In this document: piece after piece, positions 21,220 through 31,651 of the stretch
Numbering within the stretch: position 1 is the first letter of the stretch
Layout: each line of letters starts with the position of its first letter
DNA from: Pseudomonas silesiensis
GTDB taxonomy: Bacteria > Pseudomonadota > Gammaproteobacteria > Pseudomonadales > Pseudomonadaceae
Direction of reading: 5' to 3'
Assembly (NCBI RefSeq): GCF_001661075.1
Contig: NZ_CP014870.1
Span: 5,647,703-5,711,702 of the forward strand
DNA length: 64,000 nt
Position numbers and translations under genes: made by a program
Notes under the pieces: model-generated
What the model was told of the DNA's origin: nothing
Database searches by the model: none
What the model saw: only the letters and a program-made list of their open reading frames with translations

Positions 21220-22080
21220 TTACGCCTTAAATTCGTCGTTCCGGGCAGGTCGCTGTGCGCCCTGCGAGAAAAAGCGCCGGTGACTGGACACCGGCATCCG
21301 CGCCCTGATGGACGCCTGTTCGCTGCTATCGCGTTCGGCCAGCAGCACGGCCTCGCCTTGATCCTGTTGTGCCAGCACTCGCCCCCAAGGGTCGATGATG
21401 GCGGCATGCCCCCAGGTTTCCCGCGGCCCCGGATGGGTCCCACCCTGGGCGGCCGCGAGCACATAACATTGAGTCTCGATGGCCCGTGCGCGAATCAGCA
21501 CCTCCCAATGGGCCGCGCCCGTCACCGCGGTAAAGGCCGACGGCGCGGTAATCAACTCCGCGCCGGCGGCACGCAATTCACTGTACAGCTCTGGAAATCG
21601 CAAGTCGTAACACACCGTCAGGCCGACTCGACCGACGGGTGTGTCCGCCACCACCACACCACTGCCATAAGCATAGTCATCGGATTCGCGATAACGCCCA
21701 CGATTATCCGCCACATCCACGTCGAACAGATGCAGCTTGTCGTAGCGCGCCACCGTTTCGCCGCAGTCGTTCACCAGCAACGAGCAGGCGTGCACTTTCG
21801 CCGTCGGTTGATCCACAGGCGGCAGCGGCAATGTGCCGGCCACTATCCATAAGTTGAGGTCGCGTGCGGTCTGTTTCAACCATGGCAGGATCGGCCCTTC
21901 GCCCATGGCCTCGGCGCGGCCGATGTCGGCAACGTCGCGGCGGCCCATGGCGGCGAAGTTTTCCGGCAGCACGGCCAGCTTTGCGCCACCGGTCGCCGCT
22001 TGTTCAAGCAGATGACGGGCCCGGGCCAGATTGGCCAGCACATCGCTCTGGCTGACCATTTGAATTACCGCTACAGACAT
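21220..22080 (-). CDS. Carbon-nitrogen hydrolase, Nit1/deaminated-glutathione amidase type
   Basis: A 286-residue nitrilase-superfamily protein with the catalytic triad Glu40 (VLPENFAA), Lys115 ([10 protein letters not shown]) and Cys157 ([12 protein letters not shown]). The Nit1/YbeM branch repairs side products of transaminases by hydrolysing deaminated glutathione, which is the likely role. It lies 5 bp upstream of tldD on the same strand, so the two form an operon, probably with yhdP further upstream. Confidence 0.9.
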   Translation of the reverse strand: MSVAVIQMVSQSDVLANLARARHLLEQAATGGAKLAVLPENFAAMGRRDVADIGRAEAMGEGPILPWLKQTARDLNLWIVAGTLPLPPVDQPTAKVHACSLLVNDCGETVARYDKLHLFDVDVADNRGRYRESDDYAYGSGVVVADTPVGRVGLTVCYDLRFPELYSELRAAGAELITAPSAFTAVTGAAHWEVLIRARAIETQCYVLAAAQGGTHPGPRETWGHAAIIDPWGRVLAQQDQGEAVLLAERDSSEQASIRARMPVSSHRRFFSQGAQRPARNDEFKA

Positions 22081-22112
22081 GGTTTTTTTCCTGATCTGGA
22101 ATCAACGCATAC

Positions 22113-22214
22113 CTGTAGGAGCGAGCTTGCTCGCGATGGACGTGAACGATGACGCGTGTTATCTGAACAAACGCGTTGTCCTCACGTTTTTCGCGAGCAA
22201 GCTCGCTCCTACAG
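22113..22214. repeat. REP doublet, type TGTAGGAGCGAGCTTGCTCG
   Basis: Inverted REP copies (CTGTAGGAGCGAGCTTGCTC, then GCGATGG) flank a spacer containing AACGATGACGCG, which also occurs in the doublet at 40884-40983. It lies between yhdP and the nit gene, both on the minus strand. Confidence 0.85.
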
Positions 22215-22263
22215 GGATTGCGTCGCTTCGGCCATGCTACTCCATCGAGCCAGGGACGTGATT

Positions 22264-25200
22264 TCAAAACGGCTTGTCGAAGGTGATTTTCGGATCTTTC
22301 CACGGCCCTTTGACGCTGTACTGCACACTGGCAAAACGCGCCACCCGATCACCGATCAGCTTGTCGATCAGGAACAGCGCTCCGCCAATGGCCGGTGCGC
22401 CAACGATCAGTGCGGCAATCGGCAAGTTGTTGGTCACCGGCAAGGTCACCAGCAGCTTGGCATCCACCCTGTCCCCTACCAGGTCCAGGGTGCCGTTGAG
22501 TTCAATATTGCTCGACGGACCGGTCAACCGGATGGGTTCACGGGTGACGTACACGCCGTTGGTCGCCACCAGCAGGCCTTTGACGCGGTCGTAACTCAGG
22601 CCTTTGCCAAACAGGTCGGAAAAGTCCAGGCGCAGACGGCGGCCAATGGAGTTGAAATTGAGCAGGCCAAAGACCCGCAACGCCTGTGCGCTGCCCTCGA
22701 CCTCAACGAACTGACCTTTATTCAGCGAAGCATCCAGGGTTCCGGAAAAGCGCTTGGTGGCCAGCCACGCCGGCGAACCAGGCCAGCGACCGTCGACGTC
22801 CATATGGAAATTTTCACTGGTGACGCTCGGTGCAAAGCCCCAGCCTTTGAGCACATCGGCGAGGTTCTTGCCGCTGGCCCGGCCTTTGAACCAGCTGCTG
22901 CTGGAACCGGGAATGCCTTCCCAGCCACCGCTACCTTGCAGGAGGATGCCCTTGAGGCCCAGGTCCAGCGTATTGAAGGCGATGCCCTTGGCAGTCGGAC
23001 GCACTTTCAGCGACCAGCCGCCCACCAGATCCTTGCCCTGGAACAGTTGATTGATGATGATATCCAGCGCCGGGATTTTCGTCGGGTCTACCGCTGCCAG
23101 CGGATCAGGCGAGTTTTCGTCAGCCAGCACTGTCGGATCCGGCGCGGGTAAACGCACGTATTGCAGATTGACCGCAATCGGCGCGGCTTTGGCATCGGGA
23201 ACGCTGGCGCCCCCTTTGACCTGCTGACTGTCGAGTTGCAAGGCCCACGCGCTCGGTTTGCGGTTCAGCTGAATGTCAGCCTGATCCAGGGTGGTACCGA
23301 CCCCGCTGAGCTTGCCGACCTTTAAATCCACGCTACTGAGCAACTGTTTGGCGTTACCGCCCGGATCCTGGCCGGCGTATTTGTCCAGCAGATCCTTCCA
23401 CGGGCCGACATCCAGCTCCGCCAGCGCGCCACGCACTCGCAGGCCTTTGGCAACGGGCAGCACGGCACTGCCGCCACCGAGGATCAACTCACCGCGACCG
23501 TCGGCAAAATTGCCGGGCGGCGCCGCAAAGGTGAAGTTGGCCAGCTGGCCATGGTTGACCCAGTAGCGCCGCTCCGGACCTTGCAACGTCATACGAAAGG
23601 TAGTGTCACGCCCCACATCGGCGGCCAGGCCGAACGGCGCGGGCAAATCGAGCGCCACGCCCCTGAGACTGGAACTGACCATCAATTGACTGTTGTCACC
23701 CTCAAGATTCAATTGCAGCTGATAGGGAATCAGGCCGGACACCGGCAACGGCTGGGTGACGCTCAACCAGTCCGTGAGTTTCTTGACCTCGACCTGACCC
23801 GAGGCGGCCACACGGGTCTTGAGGTTGCCCGGGCTGCCATCGGCGAAAATCTGGGCGCTGACCGGTTTGTCGAAGGCGCGGGCGGTGATGTTCTGCCCGC
23901 TCAAGCCCCTGGCGCTGTCGAAACGGAAGTCGCCCTTGAGCTGGGTCAGTTCCAGGGTCGGCTCGGCCAGCTTGAGGCGGGCCTTGGCGGTCTTGAAGTC
24001 GACGAGGATCTTCGGCTGCTCGCCTTTGGCCAACGGAATGTCCAGCTTCAGCTTGCCCTGCAGATCGCCCTCGCCTTCCCAGCCGGCAAAGGTCTGGGCC
24101 GTGCCGATCGGTGCTTGCTGAAGAATTTTCAGGCCATCGCCCAACCCGCCGGCGAACGCGCCGTCGAGAAACAAGCGGCTGGTTTTACCGCTCGCCACGT
24201 GGGGAATATTGACGTAGATGTCGCGAACCTGGGTGTCGAGCAACTGGCCCTTGCTGGCCAGGATGCGCACGCCGCTGTCTTCGACGAACACGTCACCCGT
24301 GACCTTGCTGACATGTGGCCAGCCTGGCTGGAAGGCCAGTTCGGCATCGTGCACCTTGAAGAACAGGCTGATGCTGCGATCCGCGTCCGCCGCGCCCTTG
24401 TTCAACGAACCCTGATACTGGAAGAAGCCCTGGTCCACTGCGCCTTTGAGAATCGCCGTACGCAGCCATTCGTCCAGCGCCGGGCTGAGCATTGTCGGCA
24501 AGTACTTGGCGGTGTACTTGCCATCGCCGTCCACCAGGCCGACCCGCAGGTCCATATAATCTTCCTGCGTGCGATCGAAATGCAGGCGGATCAGGAAATC
24601 GCCGGCGATCTTGCCCTCTTCGCCCAGCACCTTGAGATAGGGCGCAATCAGGGTGAAGCCTTCTTTATCAAGCTTCCAGTTCAAGGTTGCGTTGGCCTGG
24701 AGGTATTGCCAGGGCTTGGCGAAGATCGGGTCCAGGTGCAGGGAAAAATCCTTGCTGTCCATGCGCAACTCACCGCGACCAAGGTCACCGCTGATACTGC
24801 CGCTGACGTTACGCGCCGCCGGCGCGCCGTGATAGGCGTCGAAGCCGACCCGGTCCAGGTTGGCGGCAAAGCTGAACTTGCTGTCGTCGGTGGCGTTGGG
24901 CCGGAAATCGATCAGTACATTGCGCAAGCCACCGGTCACCTTCAGCCGCTCCACCGCCGTGGAAACACCTTGGGGCAGCGGCCCCAAGGCATTCAGCAGA
25001 GGCGTGAGCGCGGTGAGGTCGAGGCGGTCGGCCTGTAGATGCCAGAGCTCTTCAGTCTTGTCGGTGGCCGCGCTCCCCCTGAGCTGCAAGCGCGATTCCC
25101 AGCGTGTTTCACCAAGGTTCATGGCCAGGGAATCCAGGCTCGCGAGGAAGCCTTCGGCACTGCGCTGGAAATAACCGTTGAGCGCCAGATTGTTGATCTG

Positions 25201-26067
25201 GATCGGCTTGCGCTCGGCGTAGGCGCCCTTGAGTTGCGGGGCATTCAAACGCACTGCAGCGCTTTGCAGGGCACCCTTGTTCCAGTTCAGCCAAAGCTCG
25301 CCGCCCGCCTTGATCTCGGAGAAATTCCACTGCTGGGTGAGGCGCTCCGGCAGCCATTTCGACCAGTCGCTTTGCGGCAGGCTCAGGTAGGCATCCGCCC
25401 CGCCGTCCTTCCACTCGCTGGCGCGGATACGCGTGCGCAGGCTCATGGCCACCGGCTGACCGTCGGGCAGGGTCAGGCGGGCGTCGAGTCGCTGGCGGTA
25501 GGCGCCGGTTTTCAGGTTCAAGCCGACGTAAGTCAGGGTCAGCGGTGGCTGATCCAGTGACTGCAAGGTGATCTGGCTGTCGAGCACCGACAGCTGCTGG
25601 ACCATTTGCATGCGATTGAGCAGCTGCTGCGGATCAAGCGGCTGATCCTGCTGTACCGGCAGGCCTTCCAGCGCCCAGTGGCCGTCTGCGCCTTCCTTGA
25701 GGCTGATCTTCAGGCCATTGAGTTCCAGGTGAGCGATGCGCACTTCCCGTGCCAGCAGGCTGGCCCAGAGATCCGGCACCGCGCGCACCTGATCCAGGCG
25801 CAGGGCATTGGCGCCCTCGCCGACCATTACATCGTGAGCGAGCAGAACCGGCGCGAAGCCGCTCCAGTTGCCTTCCAGTTCGCCGATATGCAGCGGCATG
25901 CCCAAGGCCGCCGCCGCTTTGGTTTCGACGTCGGCCCGGTATTCGGCCACCAGGGGTGTCAATTCCCGGCCAAGACTGACATAGAGCGCCATCAGCACCA
26001 GGACCAACGCGCACAGGCCCAGACCCCAGCGGGTCAGTGCGGCCAGTATGCGTGTCAGACGGTCCAT
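22264..26067 (-). CDS. yhdP: AsmA-like phospholipid transport protein YhdP
   Basis: YhdP is one of the three AsmA-like bridges (with TamB and YdbH) that carry phospholipids from the inner to the outer membrane. The 1267-residue protein has one N-terminal membrane helix (about 12-32, WGLGLCALVLVLMALYVSLG), then a long repetitive beta-rich periplasmic part (DUF3971, AsmA-type C-terminus) rich in Gly, Leu and Asp. The ATG at 26067 (MDRLTRILAALTRWG) is chosen; an upstream in-frame ATG adds nine unlikely residues. It works in the same lipid balance as the mla genes at 3.3-6.3 kb. Confidence 0.93.
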   Translation of the reverse strand: MDRLTRILAALTRWGLGLCALVLVLMALYVSLGRELTPLVAEYRADVETKAAAALGMPLHIGELEGNWSGFAPVLLAHDVMVGEGANALRLDQVRAVPDLWASLLAREVRIAHLELNGLKISLKEGADGHWALEGLPVQQDQPLDPQQLLNRMQMVQQLSVLDSQITLQSLDQPPLTLTYVGLNLKTGAYRQRLDARLTLPDGQPVAMSLRTRIRASEWKDGGADAYLSLPQSDWSKWLPERLTQQWNFSEIKAGGELWLNWNKGALQSAAVRLNAPQLKGAYAERKPIQINNLALNGYFQRSAEGFLASLDSLAMNLGETRWESRLQLRGSAATDKTEELWHLQADRLDLTALTPLLNALGPLPQGVSTAVERLKVTGGLRNVLIDFRPNATDDSKFSFAANLDRVGFDAYHGAPAARNVSGSISGDLGRGELRMDSKDFSLHLDPIFAKPWQYLQANATLNWKLDKEGFTLIAPYLKVLGEEGKIAGDFLIRLHFDRTQEDYMDLRVGLVDGDGKYTAKYLPTMLSPALDEWLRTAILKGAVDQGFFQYQGSLNKGAADADRSISLFFKVHDAELAFQPGWPHVSKVTGDVFVEDSGVRILASKGQLLDTQVRDIYVNIPHVASGKTSRLFLDGAFAGGLGDGLKILQQAPIGTAQTFAGWEGEGDLQGKLKLDIPLAKGEQPKILVDFKTAKARLKLAEPTLELTQLKGDFRFDSARGLSGQNITARAFDKPVSAQIFADGSPGNLKTRVAASGQVEVKKLTDWLSVTQPLPVSGLIPYQLQLNLEGDNSQLMVSSSLRGVALDLPAPFGLAADVGRDTTFRMTLQGPERRYWVNHGQLANFTFAAPPGNFADGRGELILGGGSAVLPVAKGLRVRGALAELDVGPWKDLLDKYAGQDPGGNAKQLLSSVDLKVGKLSGVGTTLDQADIQLNRKPSAWALQLDSQQVKGGASVPDAKAAPIAVNLQYVRLPAPDPTVLADENSPDPLAAVDPTKIPALDIIINQLFQGKDLVGGWSLKVRPTAKGIAFNTLDLGLKGILLQGSGGWEGIPGSSSSWFKGRASGKNLADVLKGWGFAPSVTSENFHMDVDGRWPGSPAWLATKRFSGTLDASLNKGQFVEVEGSAQALRVFGLLNFNSIGRRLRLDFSDLFGKGLSYDRVKGLLVATNGVYVTREPIRLTGPSSNIELNGTLDLVGDRVDAKLLVTLPVTNNLPIAALIVGAPAIGGALFLIDKLIGDRVARFASVQYSVKGPWKDPKITFDKPF

Positions 26068-26142
26068 GTCAGTTGGCTCCCATGGCAGTAACAATGCAAA
26101 AAGCTGAGGCCAGCTGTTCTAGTCGGGTTGAAACACAGCGAT

Positions 26143-27600
26143 TCAGAGCAGCACCACGTCGTATTGTTCCTGGGAATACATGGTTTCCACCTGGAACCGA
26201 ATGGTGCGTCCGATAAAACCTTCCAGCTCGGCGACATTGCCCGACTCCTCATCGAGCAAACGGTCGACGACTTTCTGGTTCGCCAATACACGATAGCCTT
26301 CGGCCTGATAGGCGCGCGCCTCGCGGAGGATTTCGCGGAAAATTTCGTAGCAAACGGTTTCCGGCGTCTTCAGCTTGCCACGGCCCTGGCAGCTGCTGCA
26401 GGGTTCGCACAGCACTTGCTCCAGGCTTTCGCGGGTACGCTTGCGGGTCATCTGCACCAGGCCCAACTCGGTGATACCGATGATGTTGGTCTTGGCGTGA
26501 TCGCGCTCCAGCTGTTTCTCCAGGGTGCGCAGTACCTGACGCTGGTGCTCTTCGTCTTCCATGTCGATGAAGTCAATGATGATGATCCCGCCCAGATTGC
26601 GCAGGCGCAGCTGACGGGCGATAGCGGTGGCGGCTTCGAGGTTGGTCTTGAAGATGGTTTCTTCGAGGTTGCGATGACCGACGAAGGCCCCGGTGTTGAC
26701 GTCAATGGTGCTCATGGCTTCCGCCGGATCCACCACCAGGTAGCCGCCGGACTTGAGCGGCACTTTACGCTCAAGGGCCTTCTGGATTTCGTCTTCGACA
26801 CCGTACAGGTCGAAGATCGGCCGCTCGCCTGGGTAATGCTCCAGGCGATCGGCGATTTCCGGCATCAGTTCGGCGACGAACTGCGTGGTTTTCTGGAAGG
26901 TCTCGCGGGAATCGATGCGGATCTTCTCGATCTTCGGGCTGACCAGGTCACGCAAGGTGCGCAGCGCCAGGCCCAGGTCTTCGTAAATCACACTCGGCGC
27001 GCTGATGGTCTTGATCTGGTCGTTGATCTGGTCCCAGAGCCGGCGCAGGTAGCGGATGTCCATGAGGATTTCATCGGCACCGGCACCCTCGGCGGCGGTG
27101 CGCAGGATGAACCCACCGGCTTCCTTGATGCCCTCCGCGGCTACGCAATCGGTGACTACTTGCTTGAGGCGGTCGCGCTCGGCTTCGTCTTCGATCTTCA
27201 GCGAAATGCCAACGTGGGCAGTGCGCGGCATGTACACCAGATAACGCGATGGAATCGACAGCTGAGTCGTCAGGCGTGCGCCTTTGGAGCCGATCGGGTC
27301 CTTGGTGACTTGCACCACCAGGCTTTGGCCTTCATGGACCAGCGCGCTGATGCTCTCGACCGTCGGGCCTTCGCGCAGGGAAATTTCCGAAGCGTGAATG
27401 AACGCCGCGCGGTCCAGGCCGATATCGACGAAAGCCGCCTGCATGCCGGGCAATACCCGCACGACCTTGCCTTTGTAAATGTTGCCGACGATGCCGCGCT
27501 TTTGCGTGCGTTCGACGTGAACCTCTTGCAGGACACCGTTTTCAACCACCGCCACGCGCGATTCCATCGGCGTGATGTTGATCAGGATCTCTTCACTCAT
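26143..27600 (-). CDS. rng: Ribonuclease G (Rng/CafA)
   Basis: RNase G is an endonuclease of the RNase E/G family that matures the 5' end of 16S rRNA and cuts mRNAs. The 485-residue protein has an N-terminal S1 domain (about 35-125), the catalytic domain with TIDVNTGAFVG and IIIDFIDMEDEEH carrying the Mg2+ aspartates, and a cysteine zinc-link CEPCSSCQGRG near 405-415. The ATG at 27600 (MSEEILINITPMESRV) is the standard family start. It lies 57 bp after maf. Confidence 0.96.
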   Translation of the reverse strand: MSEEILINITPMESRVAVVENGVLQEVHVERTQKRGIVGNIYKGKVVRVLPGMQAAFVDIGLDRAAFIHASEISLREGPTVESISALVHEGQSLVVQVTKDPIGSKGARLTTQLSIPSRYLVYMPRTAHVGISLKIEDEAERDRLKQVVTDCVAAEGIKEAGGFILRTAAEGAGADEILMDIRYLRRLWDQINDQIKTISAPSVIYEDLGLALRTLRDLVSPKIEKIRIDSRETFQKTTQFVAELMPEIADRLEHYPGERPIFDLYGVEDEIQKALERKVPLKSGGYLVVDPAEAMSTIDVNTGAFVGHRNLEETIFKTNLEAATAIARQLRLRNLGGIIIIDFIDMEDEEHQRQVLRTLEKQLERDHAKTNIIGITELGLVQMTRKRTRESLEQVLCEPCSSCQGRGKLKTPETVCYEIFREILREARAYQAEGYRVLANQKVVDRLLDEESGNVAELEGFIGRTIRFQVETMYSQEQYDVVLL

Positions 27601-27657
27601 GGCAGGGTCTCGTTCAGGCATATTCACGATAATGGCCGCATCTTGTCAGTACGACGC

Positions 27658-28254
27658 TCAGCGCGCGTTAAGGGTTTGCCAACAGGGTATGCCGAAATGG
27701 CCGAGCAGCTCCGAGGTTTCGCACAGCGGCAATCCGACCACCGCCGAATAGCTTCCATTCAGTTGGGCGACAAACACCGCGCCCAGCCCTTGAATGCCAT
27801 AACCGCCCGCCTTGTCCCGCGGTTCGCCGCTGGCCCAGTAGGCCGCTGCTTCCTCGCGACTGATGGGGCGAAAACGCACCAGACTGCGCACAACCCGTGA
27901 CTCGCAACGCTCACCGTCAAGCACGGCAATGGCGGTCAGCACTTCATGGTCCTGGCCTGCCAACATCATAAGCATGGCGCACGCGTCAGCTTCGTCCACT
28001 GGTTTGCCAAGAATTTTCCCATCGAGCACCACGGCGGTATCGGCACCCAGCACGCAAAAATCTGCATCGGACACCACCAGCCGGCGCCCGGCTTCGGCCT
28101 TGCCACGCGCGAGGCGTTCGACATAGGCCGATGGCGACTCAGGATTCAAAGGGGTTTCATCGATGTCCGCACTGATGGCGGAGAACGGCACGCCGATCTG
28201 CGTGAGCAGTTCACGCCGACGCGGCGAGCCAGAGGCGAGGTACAGCTGTTTCAT
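27658..28254 (-). CDS. Maf-family nucleotide pyrophosphatase (dTTP/UTP type, YhdE-like)
   Basis: Maf proteins hydrolyse non-canonical or canonical nucleoside triphosphates to monophosphates; the YhdE type acts on dTTP and UTP. The 198-residue protein has the family motifs [10 protein letters not shown] (8-17), [20 protein letters not shown] and the later [13 protein letters not shown]. The ATG at 28254 gives the normal start [13 protein letters not shown]. It is located between mreD and rng, the usual gammaproteobacterial order mreBCD-maf-rng. Confidence 0.93.
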   Translation of the reverse strand: MKQLYLASGSPRRRELLTQIGVPFSAISADIDETPLNPESPSAYVERLARGKAEAGRRLVVSDADFCVLGADTAVVLDGKILGKPVDEADACAMLMMLAGQDHEVLTAIAVLDGERCESRVVRSLVRFRPISREEAAAYWASGEPRDKAGGYGIQGLGAVFVAQLNGSYSAVVGLPLCETSELLGHFGIPCWQTLNAR

Positions 28255-28275
28255 CAAGACATCTCCCTGTTTAGC

Positions 28276-28309
28276 GCCCTGCCGCACACATACTGTTCCT
28301 TGGCAGGGC
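28276..28309 (-). other. Hairpin between mreD and maf
   Basis: GCCCTGCC at 28276-28283 can pair with GGCAGGGC at 28302-28309 across an 18-nt loop. No T-run follows on the minus strand, so it is at best a weak terminator or mRNA stabiliser. Confidence 0.3.
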
Positions 28310-28336
28310 ACCGGTACGGGCCGATGCCTGACCGAA

Positions 28337-28828
28337 TCAATTGATTCTGTAACGTCGACGCAATCCGCGCAAACCGTAGCTGACCCAAGGCCAGAGCAAC
28401 GCACTGACCAGTGCCGGCAAGACCAGCGCCAGCGTTGGCTGACGATTGCCGGTCAGGGCGCTGAGCCATAATTGAACCAGCTGCGCGAGGCCGAAGATCA
28501 CCAGGATCACCAGGCTCTGCTGCCACATCGGGAACATCCGCAGGCGTTGTTGCAGCGCCAGCACCAGGTACGTGATGAGCGTCAGGATCAACGCATTCTG
28601 GCCCAGCAGCGTGCCATAGAGCACGTCTTCGGCCAGGCCCAGGCACCATGCGGTCACCATGCCGACTTTCTGCGGCAATGCCAACGCCCAGAATGCCAGC
28701 AGCAAGGCGAGCCACAAGGGGCGCAGGATTTCCATGAATTGCGGCAACGGCGAAACGCTGAGCAGCAGGCCGATGGCAAACGTCAGCCAGACTATCCAGC
28801 CGTTTCGGGAGGCGGTAATACCGACCAT
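28337..28828 (-). CDS. mreD: Rod-shape protein MreD
   Basis: MreD is a small inner-membrane protein of the elongasome that links MreC and MreB to cell-wall synthesis. The 163-residue product has about five hydrophobic helices and the family segment [20 protein letters not shown]. Its ATG shares bases with the mreC stop (TAATG), so translation is coupled. Confidence 0.94.
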   Translation of the reverse strand: MVGITASRNGWIVWLTFAIGLLLSVSPLPQFMEILRPLWLALLLAFWALALPQKVGMVTAWCLGLAEDVLYGTLLGQNALILTLITYLVLALQQRLRMFPMWQQSLVILVIFGLAQLVQLWLSALTGNRQPTLALVLPALVSALLWPWVSYGLRGLRRRYRIN

Positions 28829-29961
28829 TATTCTCTTCCCCCAGGGGTGGCCGGCGCGGAGACAGGCGGTTTGGCGGCAGGCCTCACGGCAGCGGGCTGA
28901 GCCGTCGGTGGCTTGGCGGCGGGCGGCTTGGTGGCGGCAGGTTTGGCGGCGACAGGTTTGGCCGGGGTGGTCGCGGCAGCAGGCGCGGTCGCCGGGGCAA
29001 CCGGAGCGGCTGGAGCAGCGACGGCGGCCGGGATCACAGCTGCAGGTCTGGGCACGGTCGCAGGAATGATCGGTCCACCGCCGTGCTGATCCAGTGCTTC
29101 CTGGGCCTGGGCGGCATCGTTGGCGCGTTCTTCGGCCGTGCGGCTATCCGTGAATACCAACAACAGATAACGGCTGCGGTTCAAGGCGGCGGTCGGCACG
29201 GCGCGAACAATGGCGAACGGCTGGCCTGAATCGTGGATCACTTCCCTGACCGTGGCCACCGGGTAACCCGCCGGGAAACGCTGGCCGAGACCCGAGCTGA
29301 CCAGCAGGTCGCCTTCCTTGATGTCGGCCGTGTCGGCCACGTGACGCAGCTCCAGGCGCTCCGGGTTGCCGGTGCCGCTGGCAATCGCCCGCAGGCCGTT
29401 GCGGTTCACCTGCACCGGGATGCTGTGGGTGGTGTCGGTCAGCAGCAGCACGCGGGAGGTGTAGGGCATCAATTCGACCACCTGGCCCATCAGGCCGCGG
29501 GCGTCGAGCACCGGCTGACCCAGCACCACACCGTCGCGCTCACCCTTGTTGATGATGATGCGGTGGGTGAAGGGGTTGGGGTCCATGCCGATCAGCTCGG
29601 CCACTTCGACCTTCTCGTTGACCAGTGCAGAGGAGTTGAGCAACTCGCGCAGCCGCACGTTCTGCTCGGTCAAGGCGGCAAGCTTTTGCATGCGGCCCTG
29701 CAACAACAGGTTTTCGGTCTTGAGCTTTTCGTTTTCCGCGACGAGTTCGGTACGGCTGCCAAACTGGCTGGCCACACCTTGCCATAGCCGCTGCGGCAGG
29801 TCGGTGATCCAGTAAGACTGCATCAGCACCAGCGACATCTGGCTACGCACCGGCTTGAGCAGTGTGAAGCGGGCATCGAACACCATCAGCGCGACCGATA
29901 GCACGACCAGCACCAACAAGCGCACGCCCAGTGAAGGCCCTTTGGTGAAAAGCGGTTTAAT
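28828..29961 (-). CDS. mreC: Rod-shape protein MreC, probably started at ATT
   Basis: MreC is the bitopic periplasmic scaffold that activates PBP2/RodA during elongation. It has a membrane helix (LLVLVVLSVALMVFDARF), a coiled coil (about 75-115) and the beta-domain with NRNGLRAIASGTGNPERLEL. A 75-residue Ala/Pro/Lys tail follows. No ATG, GTG or TTG exists in frame upstream of the GTG at 29925, which has no ribosome site. ATT at 29961 has GGGAGGAG 6 nt before it and would add IKPLFTKGPSLG. I therefore place the start at ATT; GTG at 29925 is the alternative. The frame closes upstream at a TGA. Confidence 0.85.
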   Translation of the reverse strand: MKPLFTKGPSLGVRLLVLVVLSVALMVFDARFTLLKPVRSQMSLVLMQSYWITDLPQRLWQGVASQFGSRTELVAENEKLKTENLLLQGRMQKLAALTEQNVRLRELLNSSALVNEKVEVAELIGMDPNPFTHRIIINKGERDGVVLGQPVLDARGLMGQVVELMPYTSRVLLLTDTTHSIPVQVNRNGLRAIASGTGNPERLELRHVADTADIKEGDLLVSSGLGQRFPAGYPVATVREVIHDSGQPFAIVRAVPTAALNRSRYLLLVFTDSRTAEERANDAAQAQEALDQHGGGPIIPATVPRPAAVIPAAVAAPAAPVAPATAPAAATTPAKPVAAKPAATKPPAAKPPTAQPAAVRPAAKPPVSAPATPGGRE

Positions 29962-30041
29962 AAGCCGCTCCTCCCAGGCAAATGTTCTCGTTATTCATAG
30001 GCAGACCGGCCTGGATGCAGACTGACAGAAGATAAACGCAA

Positions 30042-30067
30042 CAGGCAGCACTGCAAAGTGCTGCCTG
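30042..30067 (-). terminator. Hairpin between mreB and mreC
   Basis: CAGGCAGCACT-GCAA-AGTGCTGCCTG is a perfect 11-bp stem with a tetraloop, 31 bp after the mreB stop and about 80 bp before mreC. The U-rich part behind it on the minus strand is short (GCGTTTATC), so partial termination is likely; this would give more MreB than MreCD. Confidence 0.55.
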
Positions 30068-30098
30068 CGCGCCAACAGCATAGATGCAACCGGCGATA

Positions 30099-31148
<1,050 letters not shown>

Positions 31149-31212
31149 CTAGGCAACGCGTGGGTAAAAAAGTGCGGCAAACTCTAACAACGACAGGGAT
31201 TTTGGGCAAGGC

Positions 31213-31231
31213 GCCAATATGTTAAATTGGC
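31213..31231. other. Inverted repeat in the mreB-gatC divergent region
   Basis: GCCAAT (31213-31218)-ATGTTAA-ATTGGC (31226-31231) is a short palindrome in the 211-bp gap between divergent mreB and gatC. It may be an operator or a promoter region; no clear promoter hexamers are seen. Confidence 0.3.
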
Positions 31232-31347
31232 CGCTTTTCCGTGCACCAAGCCCCACAATCGCGGCCATATGACCGTAGAAATGCGGTAGTGTTCCGACCA
31301 ATCTAACACACGGACGCCGTCCGTTCTGTTTTCCACTGGAGATTCCC

Positions 31348-31635
31348 ATGGCGCTTGAACGCTCCGACGTGGAAAAAATCGCTCATCTGGCCTGCCTTGG
31401 CCTCAATGATGCCGATCTTCCACACATCACTTCGGCCCTGAACAGCATTCTCGGGCTGGTCGACGAAATGCAGGCGGTCAATACTGACGGTATCGAGCCG
31501 CTTGCCCATCCACTGGAAGCCAGCCAGCGCCTGCGCGCAGACGTCGTGACCGAGACCGATCATCGCGAGGCCTACCAGTCCATCGCACCAGCGGTCGAAA
31601 ACGGCCTGTACCTGGTTCCGAAAGTCATCGACTAA
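31348..31635 (+). CDS. gatC: Asp-tRNA(Asn)/Glu-tRNA(Gln) amidotransferase subunit GatC
   Basis: GatC is the small stabilising subunit of GatCAB, which converts Asp-tRNA(Asn) and/or Glu-tRNA(Gln) to the amidated forms. The 95-residue protein has the typical [17 protein letters not shown] and [32 protein letters not shown] ending. The ATG at 31348 follows TGGAG (31337-31341). First gene of gatCAB. Confidence 0.95.
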   Translation: MALERSDVEKIAHLACLGLNDADLPHITSALNSILGLVDEMQAVNTDGIEPLAHPLEASQRLRADVVTETDHREAYQSIAPAVENGLYLVPKVID

Positions 31636-31651
31636 AGGGAAAGAGCCTGCA

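Noticed and set aside
26128..27900. Very long open frame on the plus strand opposite rng and maf
   Set aside because: It is a shadow caused by high-GC codon use of the real minus-strand genes, and its product has no family features.
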